From Gemmatimonadota bacterium (GTDB lineage Bacteria; Gemmatimonadota; Gemmatimonadetes; Longimicrobiales; Gaopeijiaceae): a DNA stretch of 64,000 bases. The notes under the pieces were generated by a model. The model ran no database searches. It had not been told where the DNA came from and saw only the letters and a list, made by a program, of their open reading frames with translations. A program made the position numbers and the translations under genes. This document shows positions 1-8,602 of this stretch, in pieces; position 1 is the stretch's first letter, and each line of letters begins with the position of its first letter. The stretch is taken from NCBI GenBank assembly GCA_022827345.1, contig JAJDTB010000007.1, positions 62,001-126,000 of the forward strand. Direction: 5' to 3'.

Positions 1-235
1 GCTCGCGCCATCGCTCGGGCTGCGCCAGCCGTTCGGGCCAGATCCGAACCGCGAAGGGATCTGCGCGCGTGATATCGGAATCCATGGCCGGACTCCGGGC
101 AAGATATGCGGTTCGGAGCAGCCTGTTGGCTAGCGTGGCGGCATAGCAGTTGTCGCAACCACTAGAGACTGGTGTGCATCCTGTGACAGGATTCCAGGTG
201 GCATCGGTCCACTCGATTCCCGTGCGTGTCGACAT
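1..235 (-). CDS. phage Gp37/Gp68 family protein (DUF5131), partial
   Basis: The gene runs off the left edge, so only about its first 78 codons are visible and the ORF track misses it. It starts at an ATG just after a perfect Shine-Dalgarno (AAGGAGGT on the minus strand). The opening [14 protein letters not shown] and the following GCDNCYA are the signature of the Gp37/Gp68 (DUF5131) family; [13 protein letters not shown] fits its next conserved block. Cysteines 20, 27 and 30 could bind an iron-sulfur cluster, as the family's resemblance to radical SAM proteins suggests, but no reaction is established. Members are typical of prophages and genomic islands, often near a three-Cys-motif partner gene, which would lie outside the window. 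Family assignment is fairly sure; role unknown. Confidence 0.8.
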   Translation of the reverse strand, partial: MSTRTGIEWTDATWNPVTGCTPVSSGCDNCYAATLANRLLRTAYLARSPAMDSDITRADPFAVRIWPERLAQPERWRE

Positions 236-246
236 TCGACCTCCTT

Positions 247-268
247 GGTATACCGAATATATACCGAA
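247..268 (-). promoter_or_regulatory. palindromic operator-like element before the DUF5131 gene
   Basis: Directly upstream of the Shine-Dalgarno lies an AT-rich block with two overlapping symmetries. GGTATA and TATACC form an inverted repeat with a 7-bp gap (247-265), and TATACCGAA is directly repeated 11 bp apart (249-257 and 260-268), one helical turn. The position between promoter and start codon suggests a repressor operator, possibly overlapping a -10 element. The cognate regulator is not visible. Confidence 0.45.
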
Positions 269-317
269 CATAGCTCATCCTGAGCTTCTCGGGAAGGTGG
301 ACGGCATCAGCGTCGGG

Positions 318-1208
318 TCAGGCGACCCCCGCCACCATCCTCCCCAACCGCCTCGCCACATCCCCGCTGCGCAAGTTGCTCACGTACACCTTGTCGGCAC
401 CGATCGCCCGAAGCTCCCGGACGCTGCGCAGACAGATCTCTTCCGCGCCGGCTCCTGCCGCGAACTCGCCGGTGATCTCGCGCGCCGGAACCGGAAAATA
501 CCGCCCCAGGTAGTCCAGCGTGCGGGGGTTGGCGCTGTGGTAGTGAAAGACGCCGTAGACGACCGGCAGGTCGACCCCGAGGCGGGCCAGCTCCGAACGA
601 AACCGCTCGACGGAACTCAGCGAGTGGTGCGACACGATCTGGGTCAGGACGAAGTCGGCGTTGTAGCCGTGATCGGCGACGAAGCGGGCCTGCTGCACCG
701 GATCCCGATGCGGGTTGGCCCATCCACCGAGAGGCAGTCCCGGCTGGTCGTCCCGGAGGACGCGGCGGAGATCCTTGCCGTGCGGGACGCAGCGCTCGGG
801 ACCGACGGAGTGGTCGCCGCCCACGACCGCCACCGCCGCCACCCCCAGCCCGGAGGCCCGCCGCGCGAACATGCGGCAGTACTCGACGGGGTGCTTGCAG
901 GTCAGGAACGGCACCACGGCGCCGAGGTCGGCGGTGCCGCCGAGGTTGGCCGCAAGGTGGGCCAGGCTCTCCTCTTCCCGGTCGCCCGCCGCGTCGTCGG
1001 TGAGGAGGATGAAGGTGTCCTGGCGGGCGAGGCGCTGGACCGCGTGGTGCATGTCGATCCACACGCTCATGCTGCGGGCCGGGTCCATGCCGAGGCGGGG
1101 CGGCCGCAACTCAACGGCGACCAGCGGGGCGGGCTCGCGCAGACGGCGGAGCAGGGCGCTGTGGTCGAGTGCGGGTGGAAGGGGCTTTCGCAGCGTCACC
1201 GGACCCAT
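318..1208 (-). CDS. methylenetetrahydrofolate reductase-family protein
   Basis: A protein of about 296 residues resembling MetF-type TIM-barrel flavoproteins that reduce 5,10-methylene-THF. Visible family features are the opening strand VAVELRPPRLG, a central VAVVGGDHS-like turn, the block HGYNADFVLTQIVS, and the C-terminal GVFHYHSANPRTLDYLGRYF followed by a region that places the last helices (AIGADKVYVSNL). The ORF can be extended to a GTG at 1259, overlapping the upstream gene, but homology begins near the ATG at 1208, which has GAAGG just ahead. It is the last gene of the S9-M24-MTHFR run, 34 bp after the aminopeptidase stop. Such short MTHFR-like proteins are often not the housekeeping enzyme, so true methylene-THF reductase activity is plausible but unproven. 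Confidence 0.75.
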   Translation of the reverse strand: MGPVTLRKPLPPALDHSALLRRLREPAPLVAVELRPPRLGMDPARSMSVWIDMHHAVQRLARQDTFILLTDDAAGDREEESLAHLAANLGGTADLGAVVPFLTCKHPVEYCRMFARRASGLGVAAVAVVGGDHSVGPERCVPHGKDLRRVLRDDQPGLPLGGWANPHRDPVQQARFVADHGYNADFVLTQIVSHHSLSSVERFRSELARLGVDLPVVYGVFHYHSANPRTLDYLGRYFPVPAREITGEFAAGAGAEEICLRSVRELRAIGADKVYVSNLRSGDVARRLGRMVAGVA

Positions 1209-1242
1209 CCTTCGGGGTGCCCTCGGCCGGAGGCCACCGGAT

Positions 1243-2562
1243 TCACGATACCGCTCCACAGAGGTCCGCCACCGCGTCCAGCTCCAACGGAAGACCGGCG
1301 GTCAGGATCTCCGCGCCGCCCTCGGCGACCAGCACGTCGTCCTCCAGCCGGATGCCGGTCCCCTCGAGGGCGGGCACGCGCGGACAACTTCCCGGTGCGA
1401 AGTACAGGCCGGGCTCGACGGTGAACACCATGCCGGGCTCGAGCGCCACCGGGCCGGCCGCATCGCGATACGCGCCCGCGTCATGGGTATCCAGACCCAG
1501 CCAGTGCGAGGTCTGGTGGGGAAAGAAGTCGCGGTGCGTTCCGGCCTCCAACACCTCATCCGCCGGCCCGTCCACCACCCCCAACCCCACCAGCCCCTCC
1601 GCGATCGCGCGGCTGGCCGCCTCGTGCACCGCGGCCACCGTCCCCCCCGGCACGCACGCCGCCACCGCCGCCCGGTGCGCTCGCCGCACAACCTCGTAGG
1701 CGTCGCGGCGGGCCCCGTCCAGCGGCCACGACGCCGGCACGGTGCGCGTGATGTCGGCCGCGTAGCAGTCGACCTCGGCGCCCGCATCCATCAGCACCAT
1801 GTCGCGGGCCGCGATCCGGGAGCCGTTGGCCGTGTAGTGGAGCGTGCACGCGTTCGCCCCCGCGGCGACGATCGTGGCGAAGGCCGGACCGTCCGCGCCC
1901 CGGCTGCGAAACCCGCTCTCCAGCGCGGCCTCGATCTCCCACTCCCCCACCCCGCCCCGCACGCGCGGCAGCGCCTCCCGAAATGCGGCCACTGAAATCT
2001 GCGCAGACCGACGCAGCCGTGCGATCTCGGCGGCGTCCTTGCGCAACCGCATCGCGTCCAGGATCGCGCCGGGATCGACCAGGGCATGCGCCCCCGCGCC
2101 CCGCCGGGGCCGCCTGGCGCGGCCATCGCGCAGCGCCGCGGCCACCACGTCATCGCACGCCGCCGAGGCCCCCAGGCGGTAGTGGATGGTGTCGCCGCCG
2201 CGAAGGAGCGTCCGCCCTCTCTCCCCGAACTCCCGCATCGGAAAGACCGCGTCGGCTCCGCATGAGGCCTTCACCTCGCCAGGGTCCATGCGCGGCCCGG
2301 TCCAGAGTTCGAGCTTCTCGTCGCGCTCGGGCACGAAGAGGACGAAGCGGTCGGAGTCCGCGAATCCGCGCAGCACCGCAACGCATTCGGGGGCCCGCCA
2401 TCCGGTCGCGTAGAACAGCTCGGAGTCCGGCCGGTACCGGTACTCGGAATCGCCGCTCTTGTAGCGGACCGGCGCCGCGGGCAGCAGCAGCGACCCGTGC
2501 TCGAGGCGGTCGAGGATGGCGTCGCGGCGGGCCTTGAAAGGGAGCGGCGGACCCCCGGTCAC
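1243..2562 (-). CDS. M24 family Xaa-Pro aminopeptidase
   Basis: A 439-residue two-domain metallopeptidase predicted to remove N-terminal residues preceding proline. The N-terminal AMP_N-like domain is marked by SEYRYRPDSELFYATGW. The C-terminal pita-bread domain keeps the five metal ligands: two aspartates in VLMDAGAEVDCYAADITRT, a histidine in HQTSHWLGLDTHDAG, a glutamate in MVFTVEPGLYF and one in GTGIRLEDDVLV. No signal peptide is seen, so it is probably cytoplasmic. The GTG start overlaps the stop of the S9 peptidase gene (GTGA), indicating translational coupling: the secreted S9 enzyme releases peptides and this enzyme would trim imported proline peptides. Confidence 0.92.
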   Translation of the reverse strand: MTGGPPLPFKARRDAILDRLEHGSLLLPAAPVRYKSGDSEYRYRPDSELFYATGWRAPECVAVLRGFADSDRFVLFVPERDEKLELWTGPRMDPGEVKASCGADAVFPMREFGERGRTLLRGGDTIHYRLGASAACDDVVAAALRDGRARRPRRGAGAHALVDPGAILDAMRLRKDAAEIARLRRSAQISVAAFREALPRVRGGVGEWEIEAALESGFRSRGADGPAFATIVAAGANACTLHYTANGSRIAARDMVLMDAGAEVDCYAADITRTVPASWPLDGARRDAYEVVRRAHRAAVAACVPGGTVAAVHEAASRAIAEGLVGLGVVDGPADEVLEAGTHRDFFPHQTSHWLGLDTHDAGAYRDAAGPVALEPGMVFTVEPGLYFAPGSCPRVPALEGTGIRLEDDVLVAEGGAEILTAGLPLELDAVADLCGAVS

Positions 2563-4715
2563 CGGCGGGCCGAACCGGTGCCGGCGCGTCGCGCGGGAGG
2601 CTCCTGGATCAGGTAGTGCTCGAACCAGCTGCTAAGGCGCTCCAGGCGGTCGACCAGCAGCCACGGCTCGCCGGTGCGCGAAAGCCCGTGCGACGACCGC
2701 GGGTAGCGCACCAGCTCCACCGGCACGCCCAGCTTCATCAGGGACATGAACCACTGCTCGCCGTCGCCGATCGGCGTGCGGTAGTCCTGCTCGCTGTGGA
2801 TGATGAGCGTCGGCGCGGTGACGTTCTCCACGTACGAAATGGGGGACAGGCGGCGGTACAGGTCCCGCTGCTCCCAGGGCGTCCCGTAGAACTCGTACTC
2901 GGTGAGGCCCTGCGCATCGGACATCCCCCACCAGCTCTCCCAGTTGGTGATCGAGCGCGACGTGACCGCGGCCTGAAAGCGATCCGGGCGGGTCGCGGTG
3001 AGCCAGTTGGTCATGAAACCGCCGTAGCTGCCGCCCGAGACGCCCAGGCGGGCCGGATCGATCTCGGGGTAGGCCGCGAGCGCGGCGTCCACCCCGGCCA
3101 GGTAGTCCTCCCGGTCGACGATCCCCCACTCGCCGCGGGTGGCGTACTGGAAGTCGTGTCCATAGGCCGACGAGCCCCGCGGATTCGTGTAGAGGACGAA
3201 GAATCCGGCGGCGGACAGCACGTGGAAGGTCGGGAAGAAGGTGTTGCCGTAGGCGGAGTGCGGCCCGCCGTGGATCTTCAGCACCATCGGGTACGACCCG
3301 CCCGCCCGGAAGCCCACCGGCGGGACCACCCAGCCTTCGACCTCGGTGCCGTCCTCGGCAGTCCAGGCAAGCCGCTCCGATGGCATGAGCGTCACCCCGG
3401 AGAGCCATTCGTCGTTGAAGCCGGTGGCCTTCTGCTCGGTGGCGCCGTCCGTGGATCCCACGTACAGCTCGGGCGGCGTGACCGGGTCGGTGGCGGTGAA
3501 GGCCATGACCCCCCCCGCCGGCGAGAAGGAGAAGGACGACAGCCGGCGCGCCCCGCGCGTGACCTGCTCGACGGGCTGGCCGGGCGCGACCCGGAAGAGA
3601 TGGCTGTCCCCCCCGATCCCGGCGGCAAAGAGTACCGCTGTGCCGTCCGCCGTCCATATCGCGGAGCCCGGACGGAGGTCCCAGTCGGCTGTCAGGTTGC
3701 GGGGCTGGCCGCGGAAATGCCCGTCGGGCCCGATTTCGACCACGAGCAGGTCGGTCTGGCTCCCCCTTTCCGGCGTGGAAAGAAATGCGATGCTGCTGCC
3801 GTCCGGAGAAACCGCCGGCGCGCTCTCGGTCCCCGGATTCGAAGTCAGCCTGCGGACGGTACCCCCCCGAGGGTCCACAGCCCAGATATCGCCCGAATTC
3901 TCGGCGTTGAGCTCATCGTCCTGGCGCTCGTCGCCGGTGAAAAAGATGATCCGACCGTTCACGGCCCACACCGGGTTGCCGACATCGAAGCTCACCCGCG
4001 TCAGCTCCGTCGGAGTCCCGCCGCCCGCGTCGACCACCCAGAGCTGCCGCTTTTCCCTCGACAGGTAGTGCGGCTGGAAGGCGAGTTGGCCGTCGCGCTT
4101 GTAGCGGATCGAGGTGATGACCCGGCCGTCGAAGCGCTCGGCGTCCAGCGTGCGGGTGACGGCGTCGGGCGCGATCCATCCCCTGCGGGCCTCCGGCCCC
4201 TGGCCATCTTCGCCTGCCTGGTCGTCGGGGCGGTCGGGTGCCTTCACGAAGGCGATCCGCGACCCGTCCGGCGACCAGACCGGCGGCGCGTCGACGCCCT
4301 CGATGTGGAAGGCCTCGCCCCCCGGGCCGTCCACGCGCAGGAACCACACCGGGTTGGGGTCGTCGCCCCTGCGCGACGAGAAGGCGAGGAGGGAGCCGTC
4401 CGGAGACCAGCGCGGCCCGCTGGAGTCCTCGTTGGGGCTGGTGACGCGGAAGGCGTCGCCGTAGGGGCGGCCGTCGGCGAGCGGCTGCAGCCACACTTCG
4501 CGGTGGCGCCGGTTCTCCTCCTCGACGACGGTCGTGACGGTGAACGCCACGTAGTCGCCCGCCGGAGAGACGGCGACCTCGCCGACCCCGACCAGCTCGT
4601 AATAGAGTTCGGGTGCGTAGCCCCGGTTCTGCCCCGCAAGGCTGCCGCAGGGCATGAAGATGACGGCCGCTGCGCAGGCGGCAGCGAGCAACAGACGAGA
4701 CGGTCGACCAATCAT
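2559..4715 (-). CDS. secreted S9 family (prolyl oligopeptidase/acylaminoacyl-type) peptidase
   Basis: A 718-residue serine peptidase. An N-terminal signal peptide (LLLAAACAAAVIFMPCGSLA) is followed by a beta-propeller with TolB/WD-like repeats (PRWSPDGSLLAFSSRRG, PVWSPDGSRIAFV, PAVSPDGSSIAFLS). The C-terminal alpha/beta hydrolase domain carries Ser563 in GGSYGGFMTNWL, Asp644 in HSEQDYRTP and His676 in RSSHGLSR. The track extends the ORF to 5108, but that part is an antisense shadow of the divergent operon. The ATG at 4715 has GAGG upstream and begins the signal peptide. The family cleaves short peptides, usually limited by the propeller pore; periplasmic or surface location is inferred. It heads the minus operon and shares a ~200-bp intergenic region with the divergent surface-protein operon. 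Confidence 0.93.
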   Translation of the reverse strand: MIGRPSRLLLAAACAAAVIFMPCGSLAGQNRGYAPELYYELVGVGEVAVSPAGDYVAFTVTTVVEEENRRHREVWLQPLADGRPYGDAFRVTSPNEDSSGPRWSPDGSLLAFSSRRGDDPNPVWFLRVDGPGGEAFHIEGVDAPPVWSPDGSRIAFVKAPDRPDDQAGEDGQGPEARRGWIAPDAVTRTLDAERFDGRVITSIRYKRDGQLAFQPHYLSREKRQLWVVDAGGGTPTELTRVSFDVGNPVWAVNGRIIFFTGDERQDDELNAENSGDIWAVDPRGGTVRRLTSNPGTESAPAVSPDGSSIAFLSTPERGSQTDLLVVEIGPDGHFRGQPRNLTADWDLRPGSAIWTADGTAVLFAAGIGGDSHLFRVAPGQPVEQVTRGARRLSSFSFSPAGGVMAFTATDPVTPPELYVGSTDGATEQKATGFNDEWLSGVTLMPSERLAWTAEDGTEVEGWVVPPVGFRAGGSYPMVLKIHGGPHSAYGNTFFPTFHVLSAAGFFVLYTNPRGSSAYGHDFQYATRGEWGIVDREDYLAGVDAALAAYPEIDPARLGVSGGSYGGFMTNWLTATRPDRFQAAVTSRSITNWESWWGMSDAQGLTEYEFYGTPWEQRDLYRRLSPISYVENVTAPTLIIHSEQDYRTPIGDGEQWFMSLMKLGVPVELVRYPRSSHGLSRTGEPWLLVDRLERLSSWFEHYLIQEPPARRAGTGSARR

Positions 4716-4917
4716 GCTGACCTCGAGTCGGGTTTCCGCCGGATGTTTACGAAGGAAGGCCAAGGTAGGCGGCTGGCCCATTCGGCTCAAGTCGGGGACG
4801 CTGCCGGCGTCGGCGCCTCCTGCCCTGCAATACCCCATCCGACGCGCTTCCGTGTCGCACTGTTGGACCTGCGTGTTACCTTGCAGGACTGCGAGAACCA
4901 GCAGCTGGAGGTGTACG

Positions 4918-6729
4918 GTGCGGCGCTCCGCGAAGCCCGCGGTGATGTTTCTGTCGGTCGGCCTGTTCGTGACGGGCGGAGCCCCCTTCGACGCGCACGG
5001 CCAGGTCGTGCGCGGCCGGCTGGTGGACAGCGACGGCGAGACCGGCATCGGCGGCGCCATGGTGAGCCTGGAAGACGAGCGGCAACAGGAGATGGAGCGC
5101 TCACTCACCCGCCCAAGCGGGCTCTACCAACTGGCTGCTACGGCGGCAGGCCGCTATCGGATCCGGGCCGACCGGATCGGTTACGCAACGACCTTCTCCG
5201 ACTTCTTCGACCTGTCCGCCGCCGACACCCTGACGGTCGACATCGTCGCGCGGATCGAGGCGGTTTCCCTGGCCGGGATCGAGGCCGAGGCCGAGTCGCG
5301 CTGCCGGGTGCGGCCCGAGGAGGGGCTCACGGTCACGCGGGTGTGGGACGAGGCCCGCAAGGCGCTGGAAGCGGCCGCCTGGACGCAGGAGCGCGGCTAC
5401 TACCAGTACGAGATGCAGCGGGTCAACCGCCTCATGGACCGGGACAACCGAAGGGTCATCTCCGAGGACCGGAGCTTTGAAAGCGGCTATCGGCAGACAC
5501 CGTACGTATCCCGGCCCGCCGAGGAGCTCATGGAGGAGGGGTTCGCCCGCCTCAGACCCAACGAGTCGGTCTACTGGGCGCCGGACGCCGCTGTCCTCCT
5601 TTCCGATCCGTTCCTCGACACGCATTGCTTGCGCCTGCACCGTGATGAGCGCAGGGCGCCGGGATTGCTCGGACTGGCCTTCCAACCCGTGCCCGGCCGC
5701 CGTCTCCCCGACATCTCGGGTACGCTGTGGCTGAACCCGGGCACCTCCCAGCTCAGATGGCTGGATTTCAGCTACGAAAACCTCAACCTGCCGGACGCCG
5801 TGCAGTCGGCCGCGATCGGCGGCAGGGTAGAGTTCCAGGCGCTTCCCAACGGCACCTGGATCGTCGATTCGTGGCGGATTCGCATGCCCCACACCAGGGT
5901 CTCCACCAACCCGCTCACGTCGCGGGTCCAATCGGTCCTCGAGGGGCTCTCCGTGCAGGGCGGCGACGTGCTGCGAGTGCATGGAAACGAGGGAACGGTC
6001 ATGGAGGCGGATCTGGGGGGCCGCATTGCCGGGGTAGTGTTCGACAGTCTCCGGGCCGGTCTGCGGGGTGCCCGCGTGTTCGTCGAGGGGACCGGCGTCG
6101 AGGTGGCGACGGACCGGAACGGCCGGTTCGAGCTCAACCGTCTCGAGCCCGGGGTCTACACCGTGAACTACTCGCACCCGTATCTGGAGCGGTATTCGTA
6201 TGTGCCCGAGCCGTTCGAAGTAGAGGTTCCCGAGGGCGCGCAGGTCCCGTCCCAGATCAACTTCGCGGCGCCCACCATCAGCCGCATTCTCGGTAATCTC
6301 TGCCGCGACGAGGAGCGCCCCGACGACACCGCCAACCTCCCGGGCGGCGGCGCTCTGCGAAACGACGGGATCCTGGTCGGGCAGGTCATCGGTCCCACCG
6401 GCGCACCGCTGCCGGGGGTCATCGTCCGCATTCTCTCTCGGGACTTCGACATCAGCCAGGACGTCACCACGGTTGTGAACACGGCCCTGCGGGCTGGCCG
6501 CAGCGGGGTCGCGGTCACGACCAACGAAACGGGATACTACCGGGCATGCTGGGTTCCCGTCGACACCTACCTGGACGTCTCGGTCATGGAACCGGGAGAG
6601 GATCTCGATCCGAACCAGCTGCAGGTGGGCTACACGCTCTCGGATCTGATCAAGATGCGCGAGGAGACGGTCATCATCCCGGCCGACGTGCCATTCGAGA
6701 CGCTGAATCTGCGGGTTGAGTCCAATTAG
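4918..6729 (+). CDS. surface protein with three carboxypeptidase-regulatory-like domains, paralog 1
   Basis: About 603 residues with a signal peptide (MFLSVGLFVTGGAPFDAHGQ). Three CarboxypepD_reg-type beta-sandwiches are visible: at the N-terminus (VVRGRLVDSDGETGIGGAMV through the RADRIGYAT block), near residue 360 (GGRIAGVVFDSLRAGLRGA) and near 480 (ILVGQVIGPTGAPLPGVIV). Between the first two is a ~260-residue region without a recognised family, holding SRCRVRPEEGLTV, WTQERGYYQYEMQRV and DISGTLW. The GTG start at 4918 follows GGAGG by six bases; the track's longer ORF starts inside the neighbour's promoter. The gene is followed at once by a close paralog and then a TonB-dependent receptor, so a role in surface binding or processing linked to that receptor is inferred. 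No catalytic residues are recognised. Confidence 0.8.
   Translation: MRRSAKPAVMFLSVGLFVTGGAPFDAHGQVVRGRLVDSDGETGIGGAMVSLEDERQQEMERSLTRPSGLYQLAATAAGRYRIRADRIGYATTFSDFFDLSAADTLTVDIVARIEAVSLAGIEAEAESRCRVRPEEGLTVTRVWDEARKALEAAAWTQERGYYQYEMQRVNRLMDRDNRRVISEDRSFESGYRQTPYVSRPAEELMEEGFARLRPNESVYWAPDAAVLLSDPFLDTHCLRLHRDERRAPGLLGLAFQPVPGRRLPDISGTLWLNPGTSQLRWLDFSYENLNLPDAVQSAAIGGRVEFQALPNGTWIVDSWRIRMPHTRVSTNPLTSRVQSVLEGLSVQGGDVLRVHGNEGTVMEADLGGRIAGVVFDSLRAGLRGARVFVEGTGVEVATDRNGRFELNRLEPGVYTVNYSHPYLERYSYVPEPFEVEVPEGAQVPSQINFAAPTISRILGNLCRDEERPDDTANLPGGGALRNDGILVGQVIGPTGAPLPGVIVRILSRDFDISQDVTTVVNTALRAGRSGVAVTTNETGYYRACWVPVDTYLDVSVMEPGEDLDPNQLQVGYTLSDLIKMREETVIIPADVPFETLNLRVESN
6673..6725 (+). repeat. 53-bp identical 3' end shared by the tandem paralogs (copy 1)
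   Basis: The block starting ATCATCCCGGCCGACG and ending GTTGAGTCCAA is identical to 8474-8526 at the end of paralog 2. Weaker similarity runs about 25 bp beyond each stop codon. This perfect block exceeds the identity of the rest of the genes and marks the duplication boundary or later gene conversion. Confidence 0.85.
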
Positions 6730-8530
6730 CCGGATCCGGTGGCTGTCCCCTGGCCTGCTCGTCATGGGTGTACTTGCCCCGGTCGTCCCGGTCGCGAGCG
6801 GCCAGGTGGTGCGCGGAAGACTCCTGGACAGCGACGGCGCCACGGGCATCGGCGGCGCGATGATCAGCCTGTTGGACCAGGGGGACCAGGAATTCGGGCG
6901 TTCCCTGACCCGCAACACCGGACTGTACCAGGTCGCCACGTCCACCCCGGGGCGATACCGGATCAGGGCGGACCGGATCGGCTACGCGACGACCTTCTCC
7001 GACTATTTCGACCTCGCCGCCGCCGACACGCTGCTGGTCGACATCGCCGCGCGCATCGAGGCGGTTTCGCTGGCCGGGATCGAGGCCGAAGCGGAGACGC
7101 GGTGCCGGGTGCGTCCCGGAGAAGGGCTCACGGTGACCCGGGTCTGGGACGAGGCACGCAAAGCGCTGGAGGCAGCGGCCTGGACCCAGGAACGGGGCTA
7201 CTACCAGTACGAGATGCAGCGTGTCACCCGCCTGATGGATCGAGACAACCGGAGGGTTATCTCGGAAGATCGAAGCTACGATCGCGGCTACCGACAGACC
7301 CCGTACGTTTCCCGCCCCGCCGACAAGTTGATGGAAGAGGGATTCGCCCGCCTGACCGCGACAGAATCGGTCTACTGGGCTCCCGACGCCGCCGTCCTGC
7401 TCTCGGATCCCTTCCTTGACACCCACTGCTTTCGTCTGCGGCGCGACGAGCGCGGGGCCCCGGGGCTGCTCGGCCTCGCTTTCCGGCCCGTCCCCGGCCG
7501 TCGCATCCCCGACATCTCGGGCACATTGTGGATTGATCCCGGCACCTCGGAACTCAAGTGGCTTGACTTCAGTTACGAGAACCTCGACCTCCCCGACGCC
7601 CTGCAGTCGGCCGCGATCGGCGGGAGGGTGGAGTTTCAGGCGCTTCCCAACGGCACCTGGATCGTAGACTCCTGGCGGATCCGAATGCCGCGCGTCCGGG
7701 TGGCCACCAACCCGCTTACTTCGCGGGTCGAGACGATCCTCGAGAACCTCGCCGTTCAGGGCGGCGACGTGCTGCGGGTGCACGGCAACGACGGAACCGT
7801 CATGGAAGCGGACCTGGGGGGCCGGATCTCCGGCGTCGTCTTCGACAGTGTCCGGTCCGGCCTGAGTGGCGCGCGCGTGTTTGTCGAGGGGACGGACGTC
7901 GAAGTCATGACGGACGGCAGCGGCCGGTTCGAACTGAACCGACTCGAGCCCGGCATCTACTCCGTGAACTACTCGCACCCGTATCTGGAGCGTTACGCCT
8001 TCGCTGCCGAGCCCTTCGAGGTGGAGGTCCGGGAGGGGGTGGAGACGCCGTCACAGATCAACTTCGCGGCGCCCACCGTCAGCCGCATTCTCGATAACCT
8101 GTGCCGCGACGAAGAGCGCCCCGACGACACGGCCAATATCCCGAGGGGCGGGGTCGTGCGATATGACGGCGTACTGGCGGGGCATGTCACCGATGCCGCC
8201 GGGGCCCCGATGCCCGGGGTCGTCGTTCGGGTTCTCTCGCGCGGCTACGATATCAACCAGGACTCCGAGACCGGGGCAATCATCTCCTTGCGCGAGCTGC
8301 GCGGCGGCATGGCGGTCACAACCAACGCGTCGGGACAGTACCGGGTGTGCTGGGTCCCGGTCGACACCTGGCTTGACGTGTCGGTCATGCTGCCCGAGGA
8401 AAACCTCGATCTGGGCCAACTGAAGGAGACCAACACGCTTTCAGATCTTGTCCAGTTGCAGGAGGAGACTGTGATCATCCCGGCCGACGTGCCATTCGAG
8501 ACGCTGAATCTGCGGGTTGAGTCCAACTAG
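6716..8530 (+). CDS. surface protein with three carboxypeptidase-regulatory-like domains, paralog 2
   Basis: A 604-residue near-copy of the preceding protein. The same three sandwich domains and the same middle region are present, most residues identical and cysteines conserved (TRCRVRPGEGLTV, LCRDEERPDDTAN, YRVCWVPVDTW). The likely start is a TTG at 6716 that overlaps the end of paralog 1; it gives a proper signal peptide (LSPGLLVMGVLAPVVPVASG). The only nearby ATG, at 6764, would leave too short a leader. Overlap implies translational coupling. The last 53 coding bases are identical in both copies and similarity continues past the stop, which marks a tandem duplication. Function is unknown beyond surface localisation. 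Confidence 0.8.
   Translation: MSPISRIRWLSPGLLVMGVLAPVVPVASGQVVRGRLLDSDGATGIGGAMISLLDQGDQEFGRSLTRNTGLYQVATSTPGRYRIRADRIGYATTFSDYFDLAAADTLLVDIAARIEAVSLAGIEAEAETRCRVRPGEGLTVTRVWDEARKALEAAAWTQERGYYQYEMQRVTRLMDRDNRRVISEDRSYDRGYRQTPYVSRPADKLMEEGFARLTATESVYWAPDAAVLLSDPFLDTHCFRLRRDERGAPGLLGLAFRPVPGRRIPDISGTLWIDPGTSELKWLDFSYENLDLPDALQSAAIGGRVEFQALPNGTWIVDSWRIRMPRVRVATNPLTSRVETILENLAVQGGDVLRVHGNDGTVMEADLGGRISGVVFDSVRSGLSGARVFVEGTDVEVMTDGSGRFELNRLEPGIYSVNYSHPYLERYAFAAEPFEVEVREGVETPSQINFAAPTVSRILDNLCRDEERPDDTANIPRGGVVRYDGVLAGHVTDAAGAPMPGVVVRVLSRGYDINQDSETGAIISLRELRGGMAVTTNASGQYRVCWVPVDTWLDVSVMLPEENLDLGQLKETNTLSDLVQLQEETVIIPADVPFETLNLRVESN
8474..8526 (+). repeat. 53-bp identical 3' end shared by the tandem paralogs (copy 2)
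   Basis: Second copy of the block described at 6673-6725. The bases after the stop (TAGCCCGACCCGGTAGCT) resemble those that form the start of paralog 2 (TAGCCGGATCCGGTGGCT). The paralog 2 start region therefore derives from sequence that originally lay downstream of the ancestral gene. Confidence 0.85.
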
Positions 8531-8602
8531 CCCGACCCGGTAGCTTCCCCGGTGCCCGGGTCACGCCCGCCTCGCACAGATACCCTTCCAGAACAGGAGC
8601 CA

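Noticed and set aside
150-1424. 424-codon plus-strand ORF at the left edge
   Set aside because: Antisense to the MTHFR-like gene and to the DUF5131 start; no domain recognised.
2616-5480. 954-codon plus-strand ORF
   Set aside because: Antisense to the S9 peptidase gene and running out of frame into the paralog gene; no start signal or domain.
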